Of a stretch of DNA of 33,198 bases, positions 16,378 through 23,040 are shown in pieces. The stretch spans positions 148,554-181,751 of the forward strand of contig FR888497.1 in the NCBI GenBank assembly GCA_000432155.1. Reading direction: 5' to 3'. Made by a program: the position numbers and the translations under genes. How positions within the stretch are numbered: the first letter of the stretch is position 1; each line of letters opens with the position of its first letter. The stretch comes from Eubacterium sp. CAG:274 (lineage in GTDB: Bacteria > Bacillota > Clostridia > Lachnospirales > CAG-274). The notes under the pieces were generated by a model. That model was not told the DNA's origin. It saw only the letters and a program-made list of their open reading frames with translations, and did no database searches.

Positions 16378-17385
16378 TCAATTTTCAATAATAACCCCAT
16401 GGGCAATACCAGCAATATTTTCTCCTTGCTGAAGACTTGTAGGACTCATTAATGCACCTGTAGGAATAAACAATAATCTATTTACTTCCTTATTTTTTAA
16501 TTGACGAAATATTTTGCTGCAAAATGTTACAGCAGAGCATGCACATCCACTACCGCCTGAGTGGGTATCTTGATTTTCCTTATCATAAATTTCTATGCCA
16601 CAATCAATGTGTTGATTATTTATATCATAACCCTCTTTTTTTAATAGTTTTTTTAATAAATCACTACCAACATATCCTAAATCCCCTGTAATTATTAAAT
16701 CATAATATGTGGGTTGAATATTTAAATCTTGTAAATTATTTAATATTAAATCTGCTGCAGCAGGAGCCATAGCTGCACCCATGTTGTTTGCATCAGTAAT
16801 TCCATAATCTATAATTTTTCCTGTTGTAATTCCTTTAATGTATGGACCGTCATTACTATTAGAAAGTATTACACCTCCATGACCAGTAACAGTCCATGTA
16901 GATGTTTGAGGTCGTTGATTACCCAACCCTATAGGAAAACGAAATTGCTTTTCGGCTGAACAAAAATGACTAGAAGCCCCTGCAATTATATTATTTGCTC
17001 CACCACTTTCTATTAATATTGCACCAAGACTTAATGCTTCGCCTATTGTAGAGCAAGCTCCAAAAATACTAAATAAAGGAATATTAAAATTTTTAACTCC
17101 AAAAGTTGAACCACAACATTGGTTTAATAAATCTCCAGTTACAATATAATCTATTTTATCGTTTGATAAATGAGCTTTTTCTATTAAATTTTTAACATTG
17201 GTATTAACAAATTCACTTTCAGCTTTTTCCCAACTATCTTGACCAAACATTGAGTCTTCAACAACAATATCGAAGAAATCCGATAAAGGACCTTCAGCTT
17301 CTTTTTTTCCTACAATAGAAGAAGTTTCTTTTATAGAAATATTTTTTTCAAACAATATAGATTGTTTTCCGATATGTTTTGCCAT
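16378..17385 (-). CDS. spoVAD: stage V sporulation protein AD
   Basis: A 335-residue thiolase-fold protein of the SpoVA complex that binds dipicolinic acid and is needed for its uptake into the forespore. Recognisable stretches include PLFSIFGACSTIGEALSLGA, TSTWTVTGHGGVILS and DTHSGGSGCACSAVT. It is soluble/peripheral, with no transmembrane helices, as known for the family. It lies 10 bases after spoVAC and 10 bases before spoVAE. Length is normal. Confidence 0.95.
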   Translation of the reverse strand: MAKHIGKQSILFEKNISIKETSSIVGKKEAEGPLSDFFDIVVEDSMFGQDSWEKAESEFVNTNVKNLIEKAHLSNDKIDYIVTGDLLNQCCGSTFGVKNFNIPLFSIFGACSTIGEALSLGAILIESGGANNIIAGASSHFCSAEKQFRFPIGLGNQRPQTSTWTVTGHGGVILSNSNDGPYIKGITTGKIIDYGITDANNMGAAMAPAAADLILNNLQDLNIQPTYYDLIITGDLGYVGSDLLKKLLKKEGYDINNQHIDCGIEIYDKENQDTHSGGSGCACSAVTFCSKIFRQLKNKEVNRLLFIPTGALMSPTSLQQGENIAGIAHGVIIEN

Positions 17386-17395
17386 AATTCTCCCC

Positions 17396-17839
17396 TTACT
17401 TAAATATATAATAAAAAATGCCTACAACCATAGATGATAATATCCCATATAAGATAACAGGCCCAGCTATTATAAATATTTTGGCCCCTAAACCTAGAAT
17501 TAATCCTTCTTTTTTAAATTCTATTGCTGGAGCTGTAACGGAATTAGAAAAGCCTGTAATTGGTACAATAGAACCAGCACCAGCAAATTTTCCTATTTTG
17601 CTATATAATCCTAAACCCGTTAAAAGTGAAGCTATAAAAATTAGTATTATAGATGTGTAGGAGTTAGATTGTTCTATTGTACAGCCTAAACTTTTAAAGG
17701 TATTAATAAAAAACTGACCTAAGTCACATATTAAGCCTCCTACAAAAAAAGCTTTAATACAATTAGTAATAATAGGACTATTAGGAGATGCTTTTTGTAC
17801 CATCTTAGAATATTCATTATTAGAAACAATTTTTGTCAT
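17396..17839 (-). CDS. spoVAC: stage V sporulation protein AC
   Basis: A 147-residue multi-spanning membrane protein; SpoVAC of Bacillus behaves as a mechanosensitive channel in dipicolinate release. Seen are KAFFVGGLICDLGQFFINTF, then GKFAGAGSIVPITGFSNSV, the AC/AE family signature. The ATG at 17839 (MTKIVSNNEYSK) has AGGA eight bases upstream and starts 10 bases after the spoVAB stop. A longer frame starting at 17896 would overlap spoVAB and is rejected. Confidence 0.93.
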   Translation of the reverse strand: MTKIVSNNEYSKMVQKASPNSPIITNCIKAFFVGGLICDLGQFFINTFKSLGCTIEQSNSYTSIILIFIASLLTGLGLYSKIGKFAGAGSIVPITGFSNSVTAPAIEFKKEGLILGLGAKIFIIAGPVILYGILSSMVVGIFYYIFK

Positions 17840-17849
17840 AGATACATTC

Positions 17850-18281
17850 CTACTTTCTATAAAATCCGAATATTGTATAATATAATATTGATCCAAATGC
17901 TTTTCCTAGTGCTAAGGATAACAAAAAGTATTGTAACCCCTTATTTAAGTTAAATCTACGGTGTATTATAGGGAGTACATTTAAAACTTCAGCGAGAGAA
18001 ACAGCTATAATACCATAAAATATACCGATAGCCAGCGAAAACATTATTGTGCCAATTATTCCAATTGGAAAATAAAAATCAAATGCAAGACAAGATGCAC
18101 CTAAGATACCACCCCATATTATGGCTTCCTCATACAGCTTAATATATTTTTCTGTATGAGATTTTTGGGTAAGTCTTGGAACAACACCTATAATAGCAAT
18201 GAAAGCAAAAACCGCTCCGGATATTACAATTCCTCCACCAAAACCTAGCAGAGAAAAGACAATATATTTAGCTATTGCCAT
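17850..18281 (-). CDS. spoVAB: stage V sporulation protein AB
   Basis: A 143-residue polytopic membrane protein with about four hydrophobic segments, beginning MAIAKYIVFSLLGFGGGIVI. It matches SpoVAB in length, hydrophobicity and position. The ATG at 18281 follows GGGG by eight bases and overlaps the end of spoVAA by 14 bases. Its individual role in the SpoVA complex is not defined. Confidence 0.9.
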   Translation of the reverse strand: MAIAKYIVFSLLGFGGGIVISGAVFAFIAIIGVVPRLTQKSHTEKYIKLYEEAIIWGGILGASCLAFDFYFPIGIIGTIMFSLAIGIFYGIIAVSLAEVLNVLPIIHRRFNLNKGLQYFLLSLALGKAFGSILYYTIFGFYRK

Positions 18282-18894
18282 TTTTTTTGCCCCTTTCTGT
18301 TGACAAAGTATCAATTATATTATCCTCTATTTGTTTTTCATATTCAGTCATTTCAACTTCTATAGGAGTTGGATCACTTGTAATTTTTTTGCCACAAAAA
18401 TGGTTAAAGAAGACTATAATACCAACAGCTATACCTATTGAATAAGGGAGATTAATAATTATAGGATTTTCTATCTTTTTTTTGAAAAAAATATAATAAT
18501 AATTTTCAAATACAGCTGCCATTTGTACATCAGAATGAAAACTCATTATTGCAGTAGCCGAACCTGAAAATAAAATTATTATAATACCTATGATTTTTGT
18601 CCATTTCCAATAATTGTTTTGTTCTAAATTTTTTCGATATTCAACAACTGTATCAATTTCGCCTACATTTGATATAGTACTGCCTTTTGCACTATTATTT
18701 ATAATATTAATAATATCTATAACAGTAATTAGATAACATTTATTTTCATTCTCTTTAATATTTAATACAGTTAGATTATTAATATGTTTTAAAAGAGAAG
18801 GCTCTTCTACATAGACTTTTGCAATATCTTTAATTTTAACTTTTCCAGTTTTAGATGTAATAATTTTTTTTTCAGGTTTAATATATATATCCAT
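18268..18894 (-). CDS. spoVAA: stage V sporulation protein AA
   Basis: A 208-residue protein beginning MDIYIKPEKKIITSKTGKV. The N-terminal 95 residues are soluble; two transmembrane segments follow (near 104-121 and 146-170), with a charged C-terminal tail. This is the SpoVAA layout. The ATG at 18894 has GGTGG four to eight bases upstream; the GTG/ATG alternatives further up overlap that site. It is the first spoVA gene. A 14-bp hairpin lies just upstream, between it and sigF. Confidence 0.9.
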   Translation of the reverse strand: MDIYIKPEKKIITSKTGKVKIKDIAKVYVEEPSLLKHINNLTVLNIKENENKCYLITVIDIINIINNSAKGSTISNVGEIDTVVEYRKNLEQNNYWKWTKIIGIIIILFSGSATAIMSFHSDVQMAAVFENYYYIFFKKKIENPIIINLPYSIGIAVGIIVFFNHFCGKKITSDPTPIEVEMTEYEKQIEDNIIDTLSTERGKKNGNS

Positions 18895-18903
18895 AATTAC
18901 CAC

Positions 18904-18947
18904 CATATAAAAATAGTATTGTACTTTATTTGCACAATACTATTTTT
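18904..18947 (-). terminator. intrinsic terminator or attenuator between sigF and spoVAA
   Basis: AAAAATAGTATTGT (18909-18922) and ACAATACTATTTTT (18934-18947) form a perfect 14-bp stem with an 11-base loop. Read on the minus strand it ends in TTTTTATAT. It lies 21 bases past the sigF stop and ends only about 14 bases before the spoVAA start. Confidence 0.75.
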
Positions 18948-18968
18948 ATCAAAATATTCGAATTTATA

Positions 18969-19682
18969 CTAACCTGCCAAAAGTTTTTTCATTTTTAATA
19001 ATATTTTTTTTTCTAATCTTGATACTTGTACTTGTGAAATTCCCATTAATTTAGCTACTTGTGTCTGGGTTTTATCTTGAAAATATCGCAATTGTATTAT
19101 TTTTCTATCTTCTGTAGATAATTTTTGTAAGGTGGTTGTTAAATCAATTTTGTTAATTATTAAGTCACTTTCGTTTATGTTCGATGAAATTCTATCTTTA
19201 ATAGAAAAATTATTTTCGGAAGTATCTTCGTTGTCTATTGATTCGACAATTCTGTTTGAGTCTAATGCGGAAACCAATTCTTCAACACTAACATTTATTA
19301 ATTTAGCCAATGTTTTTATATCTGGTTCTATATTATGAAACTTTATATAGTTTTCTCTTTCCTTATTAGCTTTGGCAGAAATTTCTTTTAGAGTTCTACT
19401 TACTTTTATTATTCCATCGTCTCTTAAAAATCTTCTGATTTCTCCATATATCATTGGGACAGCATAAGTTGAAAATTTTACATCATAAGTCAAATCAAAA
19501 TTTTTGATACATTTTATTAGACCAATAGAACCTAGTTGAAATAAATCATCCTTATCTGTTCCCCTGTTGATAAATTTATTTACTATATTCCATATCAATC
19601 CTTTGTTTTTTTCAAGAATAATCTCGTATGCTTTTTTATCTCCAGATTGGGCTTTTTTTATTAAAGAAATTATTTCGTCCAT
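18969..19682 (-). CDS. sigF: RNA polymerase sigma-F factor
   Basis: A 237-residue forespore-specific sigma factor, the first compartment-specific regulator of sporulation. Region 2 includes DLFQLGSIGLIKCIKNFD, FSTYAVPMIYGEIRRFLRDD and GIIKVSR. Region 4.2 holds TQTQVAKLMGISQVQVSRLEK, the sigma-F/G type helix-turn-helix. Its position as third gene after spoIIAA and spoIIAB separates it from the very similar sigma-G. AGGTG precedes the ATG. It is held inactive by SpoIIAB and released by dephosphorylated SpoIIAA. Confidence 0.96.
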   Translation of the reverse strand: MDEIISLIKKAQSGDKKAYEIILEKNKGLIWNIVNKFINRGTDKDDLFQLGSIGLIKCIKNFDLTYDVKFSTYAVPMIYGEIRRFLRDDGIIKVSRTLKEISAKANKERENYIKFHNIEPDIKTLAKLINVSVEELVSALDSNRIVESIDNEDTSENNFSIKDRISSNINESDLIINKIDLTTTLQKLSTEDRKIIQLRYFQDKTQTQVAKLMGISQVQVSRLEKKILLKMKKLLAG

Positions 19683-19692
19683 AAATTTACAC

Positions 19693-20103
19693 CTATAATT
19701 GCTTTTCCATTATTATGGTTGTCCCTTCTCCAACCTCAGAAATAACTTCTAAATAATCCATAAAAGCTTCCATAACGGTAAAACCAAGACCAGAGCGTTC
19801 TTCATGTGGTTTTGTTGTGTATAAAGGCTTTCTTGCCTTGTCTATGTTGTCTATTCCACTACCCTTATCGGTTATTTCTATTCGTAATTTTTTTTCTTCT
19901 ACCTCTGCGTTTAAAAATATTTTGCCACCCTTGTTGTCATAGCCATGAATTATAGAATTAGTAACTGCTTCAGATACGGCAGTTTTAATATCAGCCATAT
20001 CATTAATTGTAGGGTCAAGATACAATATAAACCCTGATATAGCCATTCTTGCAAAGGCTTCATTTTGTGGTATAGCATCAAATTCAATTTTTACTTTGTT
20101 CAT
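19693..20103 (-). CDS. spoIIAB: anti-sigma F factor SpoIIAB
   Basis: A 136-residue GHKL-type serine kinase and anti-sigma factor. The N box is EAVTNSIIHGY, the G1 box is DKGSGI, and the G2 box is RSGLGFTVM, so the ATP site is complete. It phosphorylates SpoIIAA and binds sigma-F. The ATG at 20103 (MNKVKIEFDA) has GGAGG upstream and overlaps spoIIAA by 20 bases; a start five codons earlier overlaps the ribosome-binding site. The overlap suggests balanced, coupled translation with its antagonist. Confidence 0.95.
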   Translation of the reverse strand: MNKVKIEFDAIPQNEAFARMAISGFILYLDPTINDMADIKTAVSEAVTNSIIHGYDNKGGKIFLNAEVEEKKLRIEITDKGSGIDNIDKARKPLYTTKPHEERSGLGFTVMEAFMDYLEVISEVGEGTTIIMEKQL

Positions 20104-20452
20104 ATGTACATCCTCCATTAATGTATTCTATGGCTTTTTCAATTGTGTCCTTATTTTCGATTATTTTATAAAGACCAGATAATGTATATATTCTTTCAAG
20201 ATTTCCTTTTATTCCACAGACAGCAATTTTACCGCCAAGTAAAGTTATATCTTTATATCTGCCTATTAACATACCTATAGCAGAACTATCCATAAAGTCA
20301 ACCATAGAAAAGTCTATGATTAAACTATTACAATTATTAACATTTAATTCTTTTCGTACACGATTCTTAATTACTTCGGAATTACTATGGTCAAAATCTC
20401 CAAATAAATGTAATATTAAAATTTTATCTATTATTTCTGTGTGAAATTTCAA
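20084..20452 (-). CDS. spoIIAA: anti-anti-sigma F factor SpoIIAA
   Basis: A 122-residue STAS-domain protein. The phosphorylation loop reads DFMDSSAIGMLIGRY with Ser56-Ser57; Ser57 corresponds to Ser58 of Bacillus SpoIIAA. When dephosphorylated it displaces sigma-F from SpoIIAB. The start codon is TTG, preceded by GGGAGGG at a good distance; no ATG lies near. It is the first gene of the spoIIA operon and is divergent from lexA with about 150 bases between them. Confidence 0.95.
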   Translation of the reverse strand: MKFHTEIIDKILILHLFGDFDHSNSEVIKNRVRKELNVNNCNSLIIDFSMVDFMDSSAIGMLIGRYKDITLLGGKIAVCGIKGNLERIYTLSGLYKIIENKDTIEKAIEYINGGCTYEQSKN

Positions 20453-20482
20453 AATGTTACCCTCCCTTTTGTTTATATATTT

Positions 20483-20510
20483 ATTTTACAATATTTATCT
20501 AATCTTTCAA
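20483..20510 (-). promoter_or_regulatory. candidate promoter of the spoIIA operon
   Basis: Minus strand TTGAAA (20505-20510), 16-base spacer, TAAAAT (20483-20488), about 30 bases from the spoIIAA start. It reads as a sigma-A promoter. In Bacillus spoIIA uses sigma-H, but I could not find a good AGGA/GAAT pair here. Confidence 0.45.
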
Positions 20511-20542
20511 TAAAAATAATCGAACAAATTATCTTAAAATAC

Positions 20543-20570
20543 TTGCGTTTTCGCCAAAATATGATAAAAT
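20543..20570 (+). promoter_or_regulatory. sigma-A promoter of lexA
   Basis: TTGCGT (20543-20548), 16-base spacer, and an extended -10 TGATAAAAT whose hexamer is 20565-20570. It is about 35 bases before the lexA start. No complete LexA operator was found; a CGAAC half-site lies at 20521-20525. Confidence 0.6.
20550..20556 (-). promoter_or_regulatory. putative Spo0A box
   Basis: On the minus strand the bases read TGGCGAA within TTTTGGCGAAAAC, matching the Spo0A core TGNCGAA at all defined positions. It is about 40 bases upstream of the candidate spoIIA -35 element and lies inside the spacer of the lexA promoter. A 7-base match can occur by chance; its position ahead of a Spo0A-dependent operon gives it weight. 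Confidence 0.42.
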
Positions 20571-20604
20571 AATGATAGAAAATAATTTCGAAAGGTTGGT
20601 TACT

Positions 20605-21225
20605 ATGGACGATTTGACTCCAAAGCAACGAGAGATATATGAATTTATAAAAAAAGAGGTTCGTTCTAAAGGGGTACCCCCTACAATTAGAGAAATGGGA
20701 AAAGCTGTTGGGCTTTCATCCACATCTTCTATTCATTTACACTTGAATAATTTAGAAGCTAAAGGATATATTGCAAGGCCTAAGTCAAAAAATAGATGTA
20801 TAGAGATATTGGAAGATGATTTCTATAATACTAATAATGACAATATAGAGTATTGTAATATTCCTATTGTGGGAACTGTTGCAGCTGGTGAACCTATTTT
20901 AGCTACAGAAAATATAGACGGTTATTTCCCTGTACCTACAGAATATATTTCTGGTACTGAAAATTTTATGTTAAAAATAAAAGGAAACAGTATGACAAAT
21001 GCCGGTATATTTAATGGGGATTTAGTATTGGTAAAACAGCAAAATACAGCTGAAAATAACGATATAGTTATTGCGATGATTGATGATTCTGCAACTTGTA
21101 AGAGATATTTTAAAGAGAAAGAATACATAAGATTGCAACCAGAAAATGATTCTTATGAACCTATTTATGTAAAGGATTGTACTATACTTGGACTTGTAAA
21201 AGGTTTATTTAGGAGTTTTAAATAA
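20605..21225 (+). CDS. lexA: LexA repressor
   Basis: A 206-residue SOS repressor and self-cleaving protease. The N-terminal winged helix contains PPTIREMGKAVGLSSTSSIHLHL. The cleavage site is Ala94-Gly95 (TVAAGEP), the nucleophile is Ser129 (GNSM) and the general base is Lys166 (DSATCKRYF), so autocleavage should work. The ATG at 20605 (MDDLTPKQRE) has AAAGG upstream; a frame extending to 20572 adds an unconserved leader. The stop overlaps the exonuclease start as TAATG. Divergent from spoIIAA. Confidence 0.95.
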   Translation: MDDLTPKQREIYEFIKKEVRSKGVPPTIREMGKAVGLSSTSSIHLHLNNLEAKGYIARPKSKNRCIEILEDDFYNTNNDNIEYCNIPIVGTVAAGEPILATENIDGYFPVPTEYISGTENFMLKIKGNSMTNAGIFNGDLVLVKQQNTAENNDIVIAMIDDSATCKRYFKEKEYIRLQPENDSYEPIYVKDCTILGLVKGLFRSFK

Positions 21226-21875
21226 TGGATGCCTTTCTTGATTATTTAATTAAAAAATCGGATGTAAGGAAAGAGTTTTCGATAAAAGGCCACAGTAGCA
21301 AAAAGAAAAGAATAAGTGAAGATAGTCTTAATTACAAGAAAATATCAATTCCAAGTGTTGAAAGTTATGTTGTGTTCGATTTTGAAACAACAGGGATGAA
21401 TCCAATTGTAAATAGAATTATTGAAATTGGTGCTGTAAAGGTTATTGATAATAATATTGTGGATTCTTTTAGTCAATTAATAAACCCGATGCAATATATT
21501 ACAACTAGAATATCAAATGTTGTTAACATTACAAATGATATGGTTGAAGATTGTCCTATCATAGAAGATGTGTTGCCGAATTTTTTAGAATTCATAGAGG
21601 ATTTTCCTTTAGTTGCTCACAATGCTCGTTTTGACATGGGATTTTTGATTAATAATGCCCATAGATTGGGCTATGAAGTAAATAATGTTGTTTTAGATAC
21701 ATTGTTATTAAGCCGTAAATTTAATGAAGATTGTATAAAGCATAACTTAAATTATTTAACAAAGCACTTTAATGTAAAATTAGAGCATGCTCATAGAGCT
21801 TATTATGATGCGTTGGCTACATGTTCTATATATAAGATAATACAGAGTAGATATAAGAATACCCTAGCCATTTAA
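21225..21875 (+). CDS. DnaQ/PolC-like DEDDh 3'-5' exonuclease
   Basis: A 216-residue stand-alone proofreading-type exonuclease. The active-site residues are Asp52-x-Glu54 (VFDFETTG), Asp137 (HNARFDMGF), His190 and Asp195 (HRAYYDAL), all present. The catalytic domain resembles the exonuclease module of PolC more than E. coli DnaQ. The first 46 residues form a basic extension not needed for the fold (KGHSSKKKRISE). Its ATG shares a base with the lexA stop, so the two are translationally coupled and probably SOS-regulated together. The exact substrate, replication proofreading or a repair intermediate, cannot be told from sequence. Confidence 0.88.
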   Translation: MDAFLDYLIKKSDVRKEFSIKGHSSKKKRISEDSLNYKKISIPSVESYVVFDFETTGMNPIVNRIIEIGAVKVIDNNIVDSFSQLINPMQYITTRISNVVNITNDMVEDCPIIEDVLPNFLEFIEDFPLVAHNARFDMGFLINNAHRLGYEVNNVVLDTLLLSRKFNEDCIKHNLNYLTKHFNVKLEHAHRAYYDALATCSIYKIIQSRYKNTLAI

Positions 21876-21888
21876 TGACTAGGGTTAT
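21858..21888. terminator. bidirectional hairpin between exonuclease and CAP-protein genes
   Basis: ACCCTAG (21861-21867) pairs with CTAGGGT (21879-21885), with the exonuclease stop codon inside the loop. Flanking T/A runs are short, so termination may be modest in both directions. Confidence 0.6.
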
Positions 21889-21897
21889 TATTATGTG

Positions 21898-22782
21898 TTA
21901 ACCAATAAACATTTGACACCAATATACCACTCCGTTAGCCGTATATCCAAGTCCCATTTGTGTGTAATTTGAGTTTAAAATATTAGCTCTATGTCCTTCA
22001 GAATTCATCCAGGCGTTTACAACTGCTTCAGGTGTTTTTTGTCCTTTAGCAATATTTTCACCTGCTGTTTTATATGATATGCCAAATTGTTTTATCATAT
22101 CAAAAGGTGAACCATATGTAGGTGATGTATGGGAAAAATAATCATTGCTTTTCATGTCGTCAGCTTTAATTTGTGCTACATTTGATAGATTTGAATTTAA
22201 TGTAAGTTCTTTTAAGCCGTTTTCTCTTCTATGTTTGTTTACTAAATTTAAGACCTGTGTACTATAGTTTGAGTTGCTTTGAAATATAGTAGTAGTTTCT
22301 GTAGATGATTCTATATTAGGCTTTGTTGTAGTAACTTCGGTAGTTGTTTCAAAAGTGCTTATAGTATTAGTAGTTACTTCGGTAGTAGACTCAAAAGTTG
22401 GTTTAGTTTGAGTAGTTACTTCTGTAGTAAATTCGAAAGTTGGCTTGTTTTGAGTAGTTGCCTCTGTAGTAAATTCAAAAGTCGGTTTAGATTCTGTAGT
22501 TATTTCTGTGGAAACTTCAGAAGTTGTTATTTCTGTAGTAGAACTAGATGTTGGTAAAGTTATAGGCTTTTGTTCTATAGAGGTAGTAGTTTCAGTTATC
22601 CAAGTACAATTTGATTTTGTAGTACTTTCACAATTTTGTGGGTAAGTAGTGATTTCACCAGAATTAAAGTTACATTGCTTATTTATAGTTTCAATATGTA
22701 TATTTTTACTTACTGTTTCTGCGTTTACAGAAAATGTCATTGCAACAGTAGCAAGTACCGTTATTATAATTGTCTTTTTCAT
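21898..22782 (-). CDS. secreted Thr-rich CAP (SCP/PR1) domain protein
   Basis: A 294-residue exported protein. Residues 1-22 are a signal peptide (MKKTIIITVLATVAMTFS, then VNA before Glu). Residues about 23-165 are a low-complexity Thr/Glu/Ser linker, including a 14-residue imperfect repeat of the form KPTFEFTTEVTTQT. The C-terminal 120 residues form a bacterial CAP domain of the YkwD type, with the cavity residues HTSP, GENIAKG and GHRANIL. The ATG at 22782 has AAGGAG six bases upstream. The linker probably spans or coats the cell wall. Function of bacterial CAP proteins is mostly unknown; a role in spores or the cell envelope is possible. Confidence 0.88.
   Translation of the reverse strand: MKKTIIITVLATVAMTFSVNAETVSKNIHIETINKQCNFNSGEITTYPQNCESTTKSNCTWITETTTSIEQKPITLPTSSSTTEITTSEVSTEITTESKPTFEFTTEATTQNKPTFEFTTEVTTQTKPTFESTTEVTTNTISTFETTTEVTTTKPNIESSTETTTIFQSNSNYSTQVLNLVNKHRRENGLKELTLNSNLSNVAQIKADDMKSNDYFSHTSPTYGSPFDMIKQFGISYKTAGENIAKGQKTPEAVVNAWMNSEGHRANILNSNYTQMGLGYTANGVVYWCQMFIG
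22291..22488 (-). repeat. in-frame tandem repeats of about 42 bases in the CAP-protein gene
   Basis: Five degenerate copies encode KPTFEFTTEATTQN, KPTFEFTTEVTTQT, KPTFESTTEVTTNT, ISTFETTTEVTTT and KPNIESSTETTT. The unit length of 42 (or 39) bases keeps the frame, so copy number can change without truncating the protein. Confidence 0.85.
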
Positions 22783-22823
22783 AATATTCTCCTTTTCAAG
22801 TTGCAAATTTATAACAGTTTTAG

Positions 22824-22835
22824 ATAGACGTCTAT
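22824..22835. repeat. 12-bp perfect palindrome upstream of the CAP-protein gene
   Basis: ATAGACGTCTAT is a perfect palindrome 42 bases upstream of the CAP start. Next to it is GCTATTATAGC (22840-22850), which contains a TATAAT on the minus strand. Together they could be an operator beside a -10 element; this is tentative. Confidence 0.35.
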
Positions 22836-22975
22836 GGAAGCTATTATAGCGTAATATATAATATAAATAAATAATAAATATATGGGAGATATGGAAAAAA
22901 TAGTTTAAAAAGAACTAAATAGTTTTGTTTAATAAATGTTTGTGTAGATTATTCAATATATTTTTAAAATTTTAC

Positions 22976-23004
22976 TTGAAACAATCATCAATATATCATA
23001 CAAT
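22976..23004 (+). promoter_or_regulatory. sigma-A promoter of prfC
   Basis: TTGAAA (22976-22981), 17-base spacer, TACAAT (22999-23004). The -10 lies in the left arm of an inverted repeat TACAATA-GAAG-TATTGTA (22999-23016), a possible operator or 5' hairpin. Confidence 0.68.
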
Positions 23005-23040
23005 AGAAGTATTGTAATCATAGAAAGGAAAATTTTACTT

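Noticed and set aside
20461..20560. Sigma-H promoter for spoIIA
   Set aside because: No AGGA-type -35 with GAAT at the right distance was found; a sigma-A-like pair fits better, so the sigma-H dependence known from Bacillus is not annotated.
20515..20575. Possible LexA operator for autoregulation of lexA
   Set aside because: Only a CGAAC half-site at 20521-20525 was found; no second half in the expected spacing, so a full operator is not claimed.
22850..22900. AT-rich repeat or origin-like sequence in the CAP-prfC gap
   Set aside because: It consists of simple runs of A/T typical of intergenic DNA in this genome; no DnaA-box cluster or regular iteration was seen.
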